NCBI RefSeq assembly: GCF_030463535.1
Contig: NC_132896.1
Location: forward strand, 16,783,709-16,847,708
Reading direction: 5' to 3'
Length of the DNA stretch: 64,000 nt
Source of the DNA: Salminus brasiliensis
Lineage: Eukaryota; Chordata; Actinopteri; Characiformes; Bryconidae
Shown: positions 1 through 13,300 of the stretch, in pieces
Layout of the letters: the number at the start of each line of letters is the position of its first letter
How positions within the stretch are numbered: the first letter of the stretch is position 1
Translations under genes and position numbers: made by a program
The notes under the pieces: model-generated
Database searches by the model: none
Told to the model about the DNA's origin: nothing
The model's input: only the letters and a program-made list of their open reading frames with translations

Positions 1-604
1 CCCACATAGATGAAAGATGTTTTGGTTTTTCCCAACGTACAAAAACGAACCAAATATCCTAGAAGACTAGTATAAAAAATGTCAAGGAGGAGGTCACACG
101 TCCCCCACCTGAGATGGTAGGCCTCCACAATCACATATCCTCCATCGTCAGAGCACTCCAAGAAGCAGCAGCAGCTTTTAGTTCCAACTGCCTTCAACAA
201 CCAATCACTTTGTTTTCACAGCAAACTCGTGCCACAGCAAAGGTGCCTCCGGGCCTGCTTCCTTCGGGATGAACTTTTGACAGTTGTTCAAATGAAGGAT
301 GACATTCTGAGAAAGACCTGGGCTGTACTCTTCTGCCAGCAGTCCAGCTCCTTCCAGAGCAAAGCTGACACTACAGAGACACAATAAATGTTTACTGTGC
401 TCATGCACTCTTTTCCACGCTGAAAAAGTTGGTATTGTCCCCTCTGTGCAAGTGACCAGAATGAAAACCCTTCCAAGAAGAGGAACCAAGAGCAGACTTC
501 AAAAAAAAAAAAAGAAAAAAAAAGAAGAGCTGGTTCGTGATCTGAGAGAGCAGCGGAGCAGAACCAGGACAAAATTCAAATGATTTTCCACTCAGTAATT
601 TTAG

Positions 605-614
605 CCTTATAAGG
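605..614. promoter_or_regulatory. Candidate CArG (SRF) box
   Basis: The ten bases CCTTATAAGG fit the SRF consensus CC(A/T)6GG exactly. CArG-like but imperfect sites follow near 1205 and 1338. Function is inference only; no gene start is visible nearby. Confidence 0.25.
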
Positions 615-1452
615 GAAAGGGGAGGGGGAAAGCTGTGCACCCCTCATAGAAGTTTAGCTGTTGTCTGCAACCTCCTCCACATGTCAAACGCAGCCAGAAG
701 TCCAACAAGAAACTGTTTCAGTGAAGCAGACATGCTTGGGCTTCAGAAATGGTTTGTCCCTGCACTGTCCCGTCTTGATGCCCGCTTCCCCCTTAAAATG
801 CTGTCCAAGAGGAGAAGGGGCCACGGCCAACAGCCCCCGCCAGCAGACGGAAGTGTTTCACTGCTCCAGATGGTAAGGGAGGAAGAGAGATGAGTGAACA
901 AAGAGCAAAAAAGCACAGTCTAGAGAGAATTCCTCTTAAGTGACTTTACTTCATCACTGGTGTGTGAAACCAAGCCCAGCCCACTGAGGCTCGCTCATGC
1001 GTTTCCAAAACTTAGAGAAGCACCTCATCCGCACTCTCGAGTACAAAGAGGAACCAAGCCAGGTAGGTACTGTCTCTGACTCTTCTTTAGGTCGACCCTG
1101 GACTTCTCGTTTTATTAGAATGCCATTACGTTTCTTTCCCTCGTTGCCTCTCTCTCTCTCCCTGCCTCTGTTTGTCTCAGGAAGTTGAGGGAGAAGCCTC
1201 CTCCTCCATATGGATATGATCATTCCCCCCTTCCCTCTCTTTCTCTCTCTCTCTTTCTATACGCTTCTGTTCCGTCCTCCTACAGCTGTGCTCCTCCTCC
1301 TCCACCCCTTTCTCTTCTTTTTTTCCTTCTCCTCGCAATATGGAGCTGTTTCTCCATAGGCAGCTGTCTGACTCCTCAGCCTGTTGCTTTTATAGCAACG
1401 ATCCTCTGTCTAGCCCTCGACCACCAAAGCAAAAACAAAATCAAGGCACATG

Positions 1453-1484
1453 CACACACACACACACATACACACACACACACA
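1453..1484. repeat. CA microsatellite
   Basis: Dinucleotide CA repeat of about 16 units with one TA interruption. Confidence 0.9.
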
Positions 1485-2329
1485 TGCCCCACCCCTAAAC
1501 TTCTATTAATTGTTTGCAGCCAAGAAAAGTTTTTTTTCATTCTTAATAAGTTTCATGAAGGAAATAAGGTTTAAGCACCTAAGGGCACCCACCTCCAGCC
1601 AGTGCCTACAATATGCCACCTCCTATTCTGTCTACTCTGTTGTGGAAACAGACCACAGAGGGCCAGATGAGGGTACAAGTTTTTTAAACATAGTGAGACA
1701 CAATATTATTGCAGCACAGCACCCCCTTGTGTCGAGATGCAGAACAGAGGAGTAGTTTCTTACTGCCTGAGTTTTGTTCTTTTTCTAAAAAGAAAGAAGG
1801 AAGAGTACAGTCTACAAATAACAGCAAAGAGCAGAATACCAGCAAGTAGAACTAAATTCATTTAACAGTATAAGAGTTGACATGACAGTATTTGAATTAT
1901 GTGTTATATAATGCCATTATTGTGAAATATCTTTAAATGTGACATACTTCTTTTCTACAAGTTACCACAATTCCCTGCATGGGTTCTTATTGAAATGTCA
2001 GTGACATATCTTGGTCAAAATACCACAAGAGTTGAAGCACTAAAGCCTTGTTCAGAGTTCAGAGTTTGAGTGCCTGTTTCTTTAAATGATAATGCATAAT
2101 AATAATCTTCTCTACAGACTATATGAATTCTTAGACTTAGTACTAGCGACCTAATGTTTACTTCACCTTGAGTTCAAATCTCTCTCTCTCTCTCTTAATG
2201 ATTATAATTCAATAAATCAATTAATTATAAGATAAAGGCAACATTATTAAATACACAATGTAAACAATTACACAATGAGAAAGACACTGCAAAAATTATC
2301 TATGTAAGAGAGCAAGGTGCAAACCACTG

Positions 2330-3205
2330 CTGACCACAAAGAACACAAAGGCTCATGTCACATTTGCCAAAAAAATATCTAGATGACCCTCAAGCCTTCT
2401 AGCCTAATATTGATGAGCCGAAGGTGTAACCTTTTTCAAGACATGTTTCCCGTTACATCTGGTGTAAAGCTCACACCGCATTCTATCATAAGAACATTAT
2501 ACAAACAGTGGTTGGTGTGGCGCAACAGATAACACCACTACCTGCCACTGAGTTACAACATCATGTGGGAGACCAGGTTTTGATTCCCGGTCTGGGTGAC
2601 TATGCTGCGCTACACCAATAAGAGTCCTTGGGCAAGACTCCTAACACTACATTGGCCCACCTCTGTGATATGAATAACCTTGTGTGTCGCTCTGGATAAG
2701 AGTGTCTGCTAAATGCCGTAAATGTAACGTAAATGTCATACAGAACATATCTATCCGAAATTCCTGAATGAGCATGTCACATGTTAGTTTGTGATCTAAA
2801 GCTCAAGTGCAGTTGGGTTATGCAGCAGAACAATGATCTGAAGTACATAAGCCCACAAATCCACTTTTGAATGACTCAAAAGAAACAACATTATGTTTTT
2901 GCAGTGGTCAAGACAAATTCCTGATTTGAATCCCATTGTAAAGCTGAGAAAAGACCATAAACAGACAAAAAACTTTTCAAAAACTTTTCAAAAACTTTGA
3001 AAACCCTCCAATGGGTCAAACTTCCTCCTCAGCAATGCAAAACACTATCAAGTTATTGCAAAAGTTTGAGTGCAACTGTTACTGTCCAAGATAGCACAGC
3101 TAGTTAATAGGATTAGGATCAAGTTTTTTTTCAATAAATGGAATGAGCACTGAAAATCTCCAACGTGTGTTTATTTGTGTTGTGTTGTTAAAATTATATT
3201 ATCTA
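2330..3205 (+). mobile_element. Tc1/mariner-like transposon relict, interrupted by a SINE
   Basis: Although full of stops, the stretch follows, in order, the conserved nucleotide pattern of a fish Tc1-like transposase gene. First comes the segment ending in a CATTTGCC-like motif near 2360, then a block around 2447-2505 of the type that encodes the residues after the first catalytic Asp. The block around 2800-2940 carries the AATGATC (Asn-Asp) and GATTTGAATCCCATT (DLNPI) patterns of the second and third catalytic residues, and the 3' end follows near 3080-3200. It is decayed and cannot encode protein. Family assignment rests on remembered element structure. Confidence 0.6.
2507..2737 (+). mobile_element. 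tRNA-derived SINE nested in a Tc1 relict
   Basis: The head resembles a tRNA gene: a box-A-like segment (GGCGCAACAGATAAC) and a box-B-like segment (GGTTTTGATTCCCGG) about 60 bases later. The tail ends with GGATAAGAGTGTCTGC and a simple AAATG/AACGTAAATG repeat, a tail shared by several fish SINEs. It is flanked by imperfect copies of ATACA(A/G)AACA, which look like target-site duplications, and it splits the surrounding Tc1 relict. It is therefore the younger insertion. Confidence 0.75.
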
Positions 3206-3829
3206 AACTTTACATATTTACATGTAACAAATATGCTTGGGAAGAGGCAATACGTTTTATTTTCTGCTGTGTACAGTCAATAATTTTCTGCCTGCAGTAC
3301 AATTCAAAGTAGGCAAAAAACACACACCCCACAACCTCACAATTGTGACCCGTGGTGGCCTTTTAAAACCCTGCTTTTGCAACTGTAGTGGGTGGAGCCA
3401 CTCAGACAGTTGGTGGCAGAATTCTAATGAGACAGCTTGTGATGTAGAAAGCTTAGCCAAATCAGAGCGCTGTGCTTTCTCCCCTAGGCAGTTTCCGAAG
3501 CATAGCAAAATGCCTCCAAGAGTCATGTCTTAAGGCCATGTCTTGTCCCCGCACTGCTACAGTCTCCATCCAATTACCCGAGCAGTTCTGTTTACACAAC
3601 ACAGTACTGGATTATTGTCCACCCCTGACCGAAAGGGCTAATCTACTCTGCATGCATGCACACTCTCACACTGCCCAGCAATGAACTCTCACACTCTCGC
3701 TATCAGCTGCTTCTTGCTTCTGCCATCTGAGAACAGTGATGCCTTAAATCTTCACAACTGAACAAGAAGCAACATTAAATATCTAGTATACTTGGTGACT
3801 GACAAGAGAACTTACTTAATTGACTAGGC

Positions 3830-4090
3830 CATCTTAGCAGTGGCCTCCAGTTCACTCACATTCTTGGATTTGTGTGCTGCCACCACCTTCAAAATCCACC
3901 AAAGGTCTTCAATAGGGTTCAAGTCAGATGACTGTGATGACCACTCCAGAACCTTCCAGAATTTCTTCTGAAACCAAGTCTTGGTTGGCTTCTGATTGGG
4001 ATCACTGATTGGGAGTCTGTGCTTTTGGGTCAGTGGAGGTGTACAGACCTTCAGTATTTAGTATGCACATTATTGTGCAATCTGAAACAT
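3830..4090 (-). mobile_element. Tc1/mariner transposase relict (C-terminal part)
   Basis: Read on the minus strand, 4010-3830 encodes a recognisable Tc1 transposase stretch: WKVLEWSSQSSDLNPIEDLW followed by an ILKVV-type segment. This is the last catalytic residue region of the DDE motif (Glu in PIEDLW). Upstream coding is decayed. The adjoining 4090-4560 may belong to the same or another transposon, but I cannot show it. Confidence 0.7.
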
Positions 4091-4741
4091 CAGTGTCTGC
4101 TGCCACCAAATCTTATCTGCTGCAGATCTTTTGTAGTCACTAGAGGGTTTTTGAAGCATCTTCTGTCTGCCACATCCAGGTAGTGTAGCTAGTGTTCCTT
4201 TCACTTAGTACTTGTGAGCTATGCTTCCATCTCTATCTCTAGGAACATTCTGTGCCTTTGATACCTTTTGTATTATTTGCCTTGTTGTAAGGCAATGAGC
4301 TCTTCTCTGAACTTTTTGGCTAACTTTTGACAAACCTCTAAACATTGATGTGTGACCTCAAGAGTATACCTGATGCAACTAATGAAGCCCTTGATTTGCC
4401 ACCTAATTTGCTTTTTTGAGAGATTCCATTCAAGGGGTTTAATAATTCTGAAATTGCAGTTCTCTGTGAATGCTAGTGGGAATGTAAGCTAGTAGTAGTC
4501 TAAAAAACAGTTCTGTGCCAGTACTCTTTGCTGAAAGACACTGTTATCCTGTCAAACACATGCAGTGTCTTTCACAAGCTTTGAATATTTAGCGGTAACA
4601 TTACTACAATATCTATAGTGGTTCTGTAGAGTATGTCAACATTATGTGTGTGAATAACTATCTTGAGACTTGTTATTTATGTATTATGACCTATAGCTCA
4701 TTTGTTCTCTCCTTGAACAGTTATTTTTGTCATATACATAT

Positions 4742-4790
<49 letters not shown>

Positions 4791-6590
4791 ATAGGCACAG
4801 CTGTTGGCTCATGTCTGTACCCTATTTGGATATGTACCAACAGAGCTATATACCTTTAGAGTGCATATTATTATTATTGTATTACATATACCTATATATT
4901 GTATTATTTTACTGCACTGAACTACATACTTATTTAAGCTAGAAAAAAATCCTGTGTTCTGTGGGTCAGTTTTTGACCTAAAGAACGAATTCCTAGCTGA
5001 TTTAGCTGACTCTACAGCTGAATAAGATGTGAATCAGAATAATAAATTACACACCATTATGTTTTTCTGAACAAAACAGTATTAGGGAGCGTCTTTGAGG
5101 TAGATAGATACCAAGAATAGCTCATGTCAGTCGAGGATGACTGAAAACATTCATGAATCTGCTTTGTCTACACATCCAGCCCAACAGAAAGCTCTTTAAC
5201 GTTTGATCTCATCACACAAAGAAACAATTAACTGCACATGCTCCTTAGCCCCACATGCTTGTTTAGCTGCACGCAGACACAGAAGGCACAGATGCGCGTT
5301 CATCAAATTACGTGTATTCTAAGAAGACCTACAGCAAAGGCATTGCACTGTGGAAATTCTAGGAAATGTTTTTGGAAATTTACTTGTTTTTTTACCTTAG
5401 AGAAAAGGGGGGGGGGGGTGGCAACGATGTGTTTGTGTGAACTCTTGCTGACCTTTGCATGCACGCACTAAGGATCAAGATTATAATAGGATGTGTTTAA
5501 AGGGATCGTGCACATTTAAAGTGCAGGTTGCACTTGGCAGTATTCATACACAGCTGGAGTCTCTATCCCTTGCCCAAGTTCAGTCACATTGGTACTGTGT
5601 CCTGATGCCAGAGGCATGCACTCACAGGTCCAGGTTAACTTGTTGGACGCTCACTTTATAATACCTCAATTATTAACTGTCAAAAGATTACAAGCCATAT
5701 GGACGGGGACTTCATCCCTTCTGTGGACCATCTGCTGAGGCAGCTTCCAAAGGAAAATACAGCAATCAGGCATGATCCTCTCCCACTAATCTCCTATAAC
5801 CAAGAAAACAGCGATGTCACCTTAATGGCAGCACATTCATTCATTGCTGTAAATAAAATCCTCACCACAGATGGACTTTTCAGCATATTCACCTGCTTTG
5901 TGAAATTCCCTACATTATAATCAACACTGAACATATTACTAGAAATTAAATCTCCATCATTACAACTGAAGGAACAAAACTATCCAGATATTCAAAACAA
6001 TCCAAAGAGATGTTAGTTCATTTCTAGTTTCAGTGTTTGTGATCAAATCACTGTCATTAACTGTGAGTTTCATTAACACAAAATGTTATCTATTTTTTTA
6101 ATATGGCTACCTGGCTACAATTTACTAAATTAGCTAGCTAGCTGGCTAAGCACATGCTGATAAAGATGACACTCTTTACACAATTTATATCAAAAATACA
6201 TTCTAATACAAATGATTTAACAGAATAAAGTATTTAAAATGTATGCTTGAGGAATCCTGTTAAGAAAGGAAAAAATAAGAAATCATCAATGTTAAAATAA
6301 ATGCAGAATTTATCAGCTTTTGGCCTAAAATGAGGTCACTTACTCTTTATCCTTATCCTTATCCCTTAATTATTATTATGTCAAAATAAGTTGAGGGGCT
6401 TACACAAAACACAAGGGCAGAGATCATTATAATATTTAACTTTAAAGTAATATGTATAATAGTAATAATAATAATATGCTGCAAATATTAGATGTGTAAG
6501 CACGTAATTCCTTTATAGCCCCATATTGTGCCTATTTTTATACACGTTGTAGCCAGGAAAAGAACACGACTAATGAAGTAATAGGATTGG
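4090..6590. other. Intergenic upstream of arrestin
   Basis: No gene is supported. It holds a CT microsatellite near 4.75 kb, a poly-G run at 5407-5418, and otherwise AT-rich unique-looking sequence. TAGC-type repeats (TTAGCTAGCTAGCTGGC) lie at 6132-6148, about 0.5 kb before the proposed arrestin promoter. Open frames at 5238-5920 show no recognisable domain. Confidence 0.5.
4744..4787. repeat. CT microsatellite
   Basis: About 21 uninterrupted CT dinucleotides. Confidence 0.95.
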
Positions 6591-6658
6591 CACCAAAAAG
6601 GCCACTCCACTGTATAACAGTCTGTGTGTTTACTGTGAAGGAGGGAGGAGAGCTTGCA

Positions 6659-6764
6659 GTATAAAGGCAGATGGTGACAGAAGCGGACGTGATTTACACT
6701 TGGTCAGAGCAAGCAGTTTGACGGATTACAGCCAGAGCACAGGAGCAGTCAGCCAGCCAAAGGA
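6659..6764 (+). promoter_or_regulatory. Candidate arrestin promoter and 5' leader exon
   Basis: A TATA-like box (GTATAAAG, 6659-6666) is followed about 25 bases later by a possible transcription start, and then by a leader that could end at AAAGGAG before a GTAGGA donor near 6765. A GGATTA motif, the type bound by photoreceptor homeobox factors, is at 6723-6728. The next exon (10276) has an acceptor upstream of the arrestin start codon, so a separate non-coding first exon is expected. That this is that exon is inference; cDNA would settle it. Confidence 0.35.
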
Positions 6765-7574
6765 GGTAGGAGAAAACTCGGCCAAGGTTCCAGCTCTAAT
6801 ACAATTACTACAACTCACAGGGACAGCAGAACAGCAATGGACATGGTGGATTTGGGTAGAGGACAATCTGATGAAAGCCAGAAGAGTGAAAGGTGTAGCA
6901 AATATAAAGAAATGGGACTAGACTAGACTCTGTTTGTTATCAAGCAGCATTGTTGGTATGGTGGTGTACACATAGCCATCTAGAATGTAGAAAATCTGAG
7001 GTTTATAAAGTGGAGTGGGGTGAAAGCACTTACATTGTGTCTGAATATGAGAGAATAATTAGTTTAGGTAATAGTGGTGGTCATTTTTTTATGCTGAAAC
7101 AGAACACATACTATTCTAATGCACAGTTTCTCTGTCTTTTATAAAAAACCTAATCATCAATGTGACCTGTGCAAATGTGTTTGACACCCTATGCACTGCA
7201 AAGGTTAGACCTTCATTAGCAAGTGAGGCCTAAGGCAAGAGGAGCTGCCAGTTAAATCAAATTTCCAAGCTTTTTAAATTCTAAGACATGTTAAACCTTG
7301 GACTTATTTAAGCAACTCTCTTAATATCTAACCAATGCCCACAAGGGAGGGCAAAAGAAATGCGGACTGTTATTAAGAAGGGCAGTTAATGGCAGTTCAT
7401 GTGGAAGCCCAGATAATATTTGAATGGCCAAAGACCAAAACTCCCATTTAACTGTAAAGAAATGGTGAAAAAAGAGGGTGGTGTGCAGTTGCTTGCACAA
7501 ATATAACCTTATGGAAGAGTTATATAATAAATAAACCATTATAGTCACAATACATACCATTTGAAGTATGCTAC

Positions 7575-8065
7575 AGCAGCAACTACATTTTGGAGACTGT
7601 GGACTAATGAAGTTAAAATAGAACTATTTAGTCACAATCAGAAAAGGTACATCTGTAGAAAAAAAGAACTGCATCTCATGCAAAGATCACCTTACCAATT
7701 AGTAAGCATGGGGGTGGATCAATCCTGCCCTGGGGTTGTGTTGCTGCCAGTGGCACTGGCAATATTGCAAATATTGCAAATTCTGGATGCAAATGTCAAA
7801 CCATCTGATAAAAGTCTAAAGCATAAAAGAGCGTTTTCTACAGCAGAATATGATCTAAATATACCTCATGGACTACCTGGGGAGACATAAACAGGCTGTG
7901 CATGTAAGAGGACCAAAAACATCTCAAAATGAAGCACTTCTGCAAAGAAGAGAAGGGAAAATACAAGGCCTACAACCATTCTTGAGAGATTTCTGAAGCC
8001 CTAAGTCTGTAAGGTGACCAAGCATTTTCAGATAGACCACAATAATGTTATTAAAGACAGAGTAA
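7575..8065 (+). mobile_element. Tc1/mariner transposase relict, second family
   Basis: The translation around 7600-7660 reads TNEVKIELFSHNQKRYICRK. This is the post-catalytic segment of Tc1 transposases, with N where the first catalytic Asp (usually D-E-V/T-K) is expected. The downstream GGGGGTGGATCAATC block (HGGGSI) and the decayed C-terminal block to about 8060 follow the element order. It contains stops and has lost the catalytic core. Confidence 0.7.
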
Positions 8066-9137
8066 CTGTGCATTTATGTTTTATTTGCTACAGAAATTAA
8101 AAATGTGTCATTTGGGTTCCCAAACTTTTCTAGAAGATTATAACTCTTATTTAAAAGCCAACAGAGCAAATTAAGGATGGGTGGATGCTTCCAGGTCAGT
8201 AGCAGTAGCTGTACGTAAGCAAAAACAAAGGCTAGTAATAACAAAGGCTTAATAAGTTTAGGTTGCACCATCTGAAGTATCATATAGTATTAGTTTAGGT
8301 ACATTTGTCTTGGTATTACTTGGTATTGGATCCAAATCAATGTATGGTATTGCCTGTCCCCACTTATAGCCATAGTTCAGTCGCACCCAGCAGAGGCAGA
8401 AACTCTGGATTTATGTTGCTTTTGTATCAACTGGACAGAAAAAGTAATTAAAAATAATTTTAAATAAACCAAAGTTGTATCAGTTTACATCTTTTTCTTC
8501 TATGCTGGATATATCAGTCTTTTTATGCTCGTATGGCACAAGTTTCAATATCAGAGTGATTACTGGTTGGTTTTTGACTTGAATCAGTGGTGGATCAGTG
8601 GTGTGTTTTAGTAAAACTGCTGCAAATTAAGGACTTAGTAAACACTTTACACACAAATGTATGCATAACCAGTGCAACCAAGTCCTTATTACAAGGCTCA
8701 CACGGCACAAGGTTTCTTTAATACTAATGTAAATACTTTCAATTAACAGTTAGTTCTGACCCCGCAACGTGATTGGCTGAGAGACGTTCTATGAGTGCCA
8801 GTATAGCATGACAATGGCACTGACCAAAGGTCTTTAAGCATTACTTCACCACATTCACACCTAACCAAGCAATGACGCCAGTGCTTACAAGACAAAAACA
8901 TCATCCATAAAAAAGCAACAACGTTATAATTCTACAAGTAAAATAATATTTGTGATACATTTCATTTGTTACAGTAAATATCATAAATGAAAACTAAAAA
9001 ACTAAATGCTGAAGATTTTATGCCATTATTTGCATGGCGTCCCATACTGCCCATACATGCACTAAACACAGAGCAATAGTTGCTAGGCAGGTAGATAGGT
9101 TTGAGACACGGAATTCAATCATCCAATCAGAGGGAGC

Positions 9138-9206
9138 ATCTACTGCACCATTCATTTGAATACCAAGCATCTACTGCACCATTCATTGATCATTTGAATA
9201 CCAAGC
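9138..9206. repeat. Short tandem duplication
   Basis: The sequence CATCTACTGCACCATTCATT, followed by TTGAATACCAAGCA, occurs twice head to tail. The second copy has an extra 7 bases (GATCATT/TGATCAT). Confidence 0.85.
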
Positions 9207-10275
9207 AGGTTATCAGGAAATACAGTCCATCTTTACATAAAAGTAGGATCTCAATATTTAACAGTTTTGGCAGTGTGTGTCACCATAGGATTATGTATAA
9301 CATAGAAGTAATGTAATGTTGTCAATGGAATGCTGATTGTTTATTTTATAATCTAACAATAAAGAGATATCAAATAAAACTGTTCAAAATAATCACAATA
9401 ATACACTTTGGGTTTTGGTTCATGCTATAACATTAAATACTGGCACTAGTGCACTGATCTTTGGCACTTGGCCTGCAGCCCAGTGCCAAAATCATATTAT
9501 AGCAATCCATCTCATGTATTATTGCTTAGATACATTTTTTGATAGTTTTCACTTTGGAAATCACAAAGAATTGTGACCTTTTTTAGACACATTTAAAAGT
9601 ATTGATATTGTATTGAGGAGTTTAGCCTTGGTATCACTTGCTATTAGCAAAGTTAGCAGTATTGCTCAACCCTTGGAAAATTATTATTAGAAAACTGAAT
9701 TATTGCAAATGCAAGATAAACAATAATATTACACTGGAATGAATATGGGTAATGGTGGACACCAATAAGAATTTAAGTAAATAAATATCTGTAATATTTT
9801 ATTATAACAGAACCCAAATAAAAGCAATGTAAGCATTATCTAAAAGTATTTAATGACTTTTATTATAACATTAACTATATATATACACATACGTATGTGT
9901 GTACATATGGAACAAAATGATCAGGGTTAAACTGAGTGGACCCATGGTTCAACTGCTCATAAATAAGTATTCCTATTGCCAGAAGCATCAGGCTGTCAGT
10001 GCTTAAGAAAGCTGGGCCTCATCTCTTGGATTAAGGAGCAGGCATATTAGCAACTGGCAAGAGCTTATCCTGAGTGCAGCATTCGACTAAGATTAGCAGA
10101 CAGTCAATCGTCATGTTAATCTCCTACTCCCAGATTAGCTCCACTAGATTTAAACTCATTGTTTGTGAGGCCATTTTCATCAGCCATTTTAATGAATGCA
10201 AAACAAGAAATTGGCATGGATGCTGTTATTCTGACTGCCTGCTCTCTAACACAGCTTTAATCTTTTCCATTTTAG

Positions 10276-10307
10276 GAACTCAGCAGAGTAACTGCAACCA
10301 TGGCAAA
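10276..10307 (+). other. arr3: Arrestin start-codon exon
   Basis: This 32-base exon has acceptor TTTTAG and donor GTAAGT. It carries 24 bases of leader and only M-A-AA of coding sequence. Joined to the exon at 12152 it gives MAKVYKK, the conserved arrestin N-terminus, which supports this start over any downstream ATG. Confidence 0.85.
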
Positions 10308-13300
10308 GTAAGTTCCAGTAGATTAAGCCATTCACATCTGCCACAAAGACAAGTACAGTGGTTTGGGGATGTGCTGCAGAAGCACTATTCAAGGCTGACA
10401 TTATGCAGTTTAGCAATTTCATTAGATATTTTTCTTCCACCCTGTTGCACTATAAGCAGTCTAAGCATTTTAATGTCTATACATTCTGTCCTCACACCTG
10501 TATTATGTATAAGAGACTTTTAGGACTGTGGTATAGGTGGATTAGCAGATTGTACTAAATCCTTCTTAGGGTGGATTTACTGGCTTAGTGAATATAAATT
10601 TAAAAGTAACAGTGCAAAGCCTGATGTATGCGTCTGGCTAATCACCTCAAAGTAACGAGCAAGTGCTAAGCTACACATGCAAAGTTAAGCCTTTTTGCTT
10701 ATTTTACCTTGTAAGTAGGAAAAATAACCTAAAGGACTACTGTTTGCCTTGATTGACCAATATTGGACATATATATAATGGATATAATGGATATAACAAG
10801 TGGGTATAATAAGTGTTTCATGATTGTTGTTGTCAAGTGATGTTAATGCATGCTGTTTATGCAAACAATTATACACTGATAGATTATTGTCATAAGCAGG
10901 CGTAGACAAATTGGGCTTTAAAAAATAAAAGTCCTGCTAGGCTTCTGATTACCTGAATTCACATGGTTAATAAGTAAAATCAACTCTGTCTGGGGAACTG
11001 ACATCTTTTTAAAAGGCAATTCTATTTTGTGTAAGAAAGATATGCTCATTTTAATTGTTGCAATGGAAACAAAGTCATTCAGAGTAGTTTGTTGCGAAAT
11101 GCTGTATTATAGAGAAACTTTCTACATCTTCTATCAATGCTAGCCACCAGGGCTTTTTTATTTTTCTATCAAAAATAATAAAGTTTTTATATGTATTGTT
11201 AATGCTGGTTATTTTATATGAAAGTGGTAAATCTGGGGGAAAAAATTTCATTGGGTATTAATTTGCCTTAGAGCATTATAGTGTGGGAATTTGTATTTTT
11301 GCTCCTGTGCTCCCCCTACAGTTGGGGAGTGTAATTCACTTTTACATTACTGCAGTAAAGACAAATAGCACCATGCGCAACCTCATGTGGACAGTTCTGA
11401 ATGAGCATTTCTTGACAAGCTGAGAGATACAGATACAGTGTCTGAAGTGAAAGAAACATGTTGATTGACGAGGTAGAGTAATACTACGGAATTATACGCA
11501 GTGTTCTTGCGAGAGAGGCTCCATGTTAGCAGCCATTCCAGGCCTGAAGTGGCAATGACAGAGATGCCTTTCTCCCAATTACAAGTCAATGTGCCACTTA
11601 TTTAAAGCTGTTATTCTTCTGTTATTTATTATCATAAGGTGAAATTGCTTCATTATGTCATTTTAAAACACCCTGCATATGTTCTTTCAAAAATAAATTT
11701 TAGGCCAAAATTTAACAAAACTGTTCTAAAGCACTTTTTGAAACGTTAAACACTTTAGATGGTTCTTATCATGACCAATGCGAACAATTCTGTTCTGAAA
11801 AAAAAACTCTATAGTGGAGCATTTCACACCAAACCACTCTAAAAGACTTTAATTGCAACCTAACAATTCAAATCTGCAAAAAGTCTGTGGAGATCTACTT
11901 CATCATTATGTGATATGAGAACGTCAGGCTGGCACCAATGTTCCAATTGCATGAAAGAGAACAGTTTGCGAGTGCATGCAGACTATTCTAATTTGGTATC
12001 TTCCTTTGAAATACTGCAGCTAAACTACTCCACGTTTTAACAAGTGAAGAAGGTTAGAACTGCTCTACACTGGGGCTTAACTATGAGTATGTACTGAATC
12101 AGAAATCAGAGATTGTTGTGTTTAATGTATTTCTGTGTTCCATTTGATCAGAGTTTATAAGAAGACCAGTGGGAATGGTTCGGTAAGGGGATTCTCTTGT
12201 CATTACACTGAAAAAAAAACTTGGTAATTAAGAAAATTGTAGCAGCCTAATGAACCAAGCTAATGATTTCAGATATGCCTCTACTTGGGGAAGAGAGACT
12301 TTGTAGACCATGTGGACAGCGTTGATGTTATTGGTATGTTCTATCTTTATAGATGACAGAAATATATCAAAATATTGGACAATCACACTATTCAGAGGCA
12401 CACATACATTCTGCTGGATAGCCCTTGTAATTTCATTTGCAGATGGGGTGCTCAAAGTGGACCCTTCAGAGCTTGATGGAAGGAAAGGTAGGAACGAGAA
12501 TCAATTTGATCAAAATGTACTGAGAACAGTTCACCCCAGCCCATGTCCTGCTACTTTGGCCATGTCTTGGGTGATCCAATCATAATGGACTGCCAAAACG
12601 CATAGCCGTTTAGACCTGCCATTTTAAAACCTCTGCTTAAAAGATTTAACTAACTTCACTTGAGCTAAAGCAGTAAAGGTATGGTCTTCAAGATGGCACG
12701 GGTAATGCCTCCCAAGGACAGGGGAAGTTGACAAGCACATGTTAAAACCAGTAGTGAAACAGGTAGAGGTAGTGGTCCAGATCCTGATTAAGCTACTTCT
12801 CATTTGTACAGTCTGGGTGCAGCTGCTCTGCGCTTTCCGCTACGGACGGGATGATTTGGATGTGATTGGACTTTCCTTCAGGAAAGATATCTGGATACAG
12901 CACATTCAGATCTACCCTCCAACAGCTGGTAACAAGCCAGCAAACACACCTATGCAGGATGCCCTCATGAGGAAAGCTGGCGATGAGGGACATCCTTTCA
13001 CATTTAATGTAGGTGAACCTACTGATCGCTGTGTACTGTGTAATGCAGGGGTTTAATAGTGAGAGATAATAATACCTCCATGTCTGTTTCAGATTCCCAC
13101 AAATCTGCCATGCTCTGTAACTCTTCAGCCAGCACCAGATGACACAGGCAAGGTATTATCTTGCACACCTACAAATATTTACAATAATTTATTTTTGCTC
13201 TCTGCTTATGACTCACTTTAATGTTCTCTTCCTCACTACTGCAGCCTTGTGGGGTTGACTTTGAACTGAAAGCCTACATTGCCAATGAGGCAGACAACCC

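Larger units (their letters stand above)
1..2329. other. Intergenic, no supportable gene
   Basis: I see no exon chain here. Open frames of 60-130 codons exist on both strands but have low-complexity composition and resemble no family I know. The stretch holds poly-A/purine runs near 500-530, pyrimidine-rich tracts at 1140-1330, a CA microsatellite near 1.45 kb and a short CT run near 2180. A perfect serum-response-type CArG box lies at 605-614. It may be upstream DNA of a gene left of the window, but nothing proves that. Confidence 0.5.
6770..10275. other. Probable arrestin intron 1, repeat-bearing
   Basis: No coding exon is seen. The stretch contains a Tc1 relict (7.57-8.06 kb) and a possible older element with inverted ends at about 8.75-9.5 kb: GAGTGCCAGTATAGCATG on the left and CATGCTATAAC...TACTGGCACTAG on the right. 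A short tandem duplication lies at 9138-9206. The rest is AT-rich. Confidence 0.4.

Noticed and set aside
1185-1574. A 129-codon Ser/Pro/Leu-rich frame
   Set aside because: Its composition follows the pyrimidine and CA repeats. It has no support from splice sites or a known family.
10074-10523. A 149-codon plus-strand frame around the arrestin start exon
   Set aside because: It reads through clear splice signals in another frame. The splice-based reading gives the conserved arrestin N-terminus.
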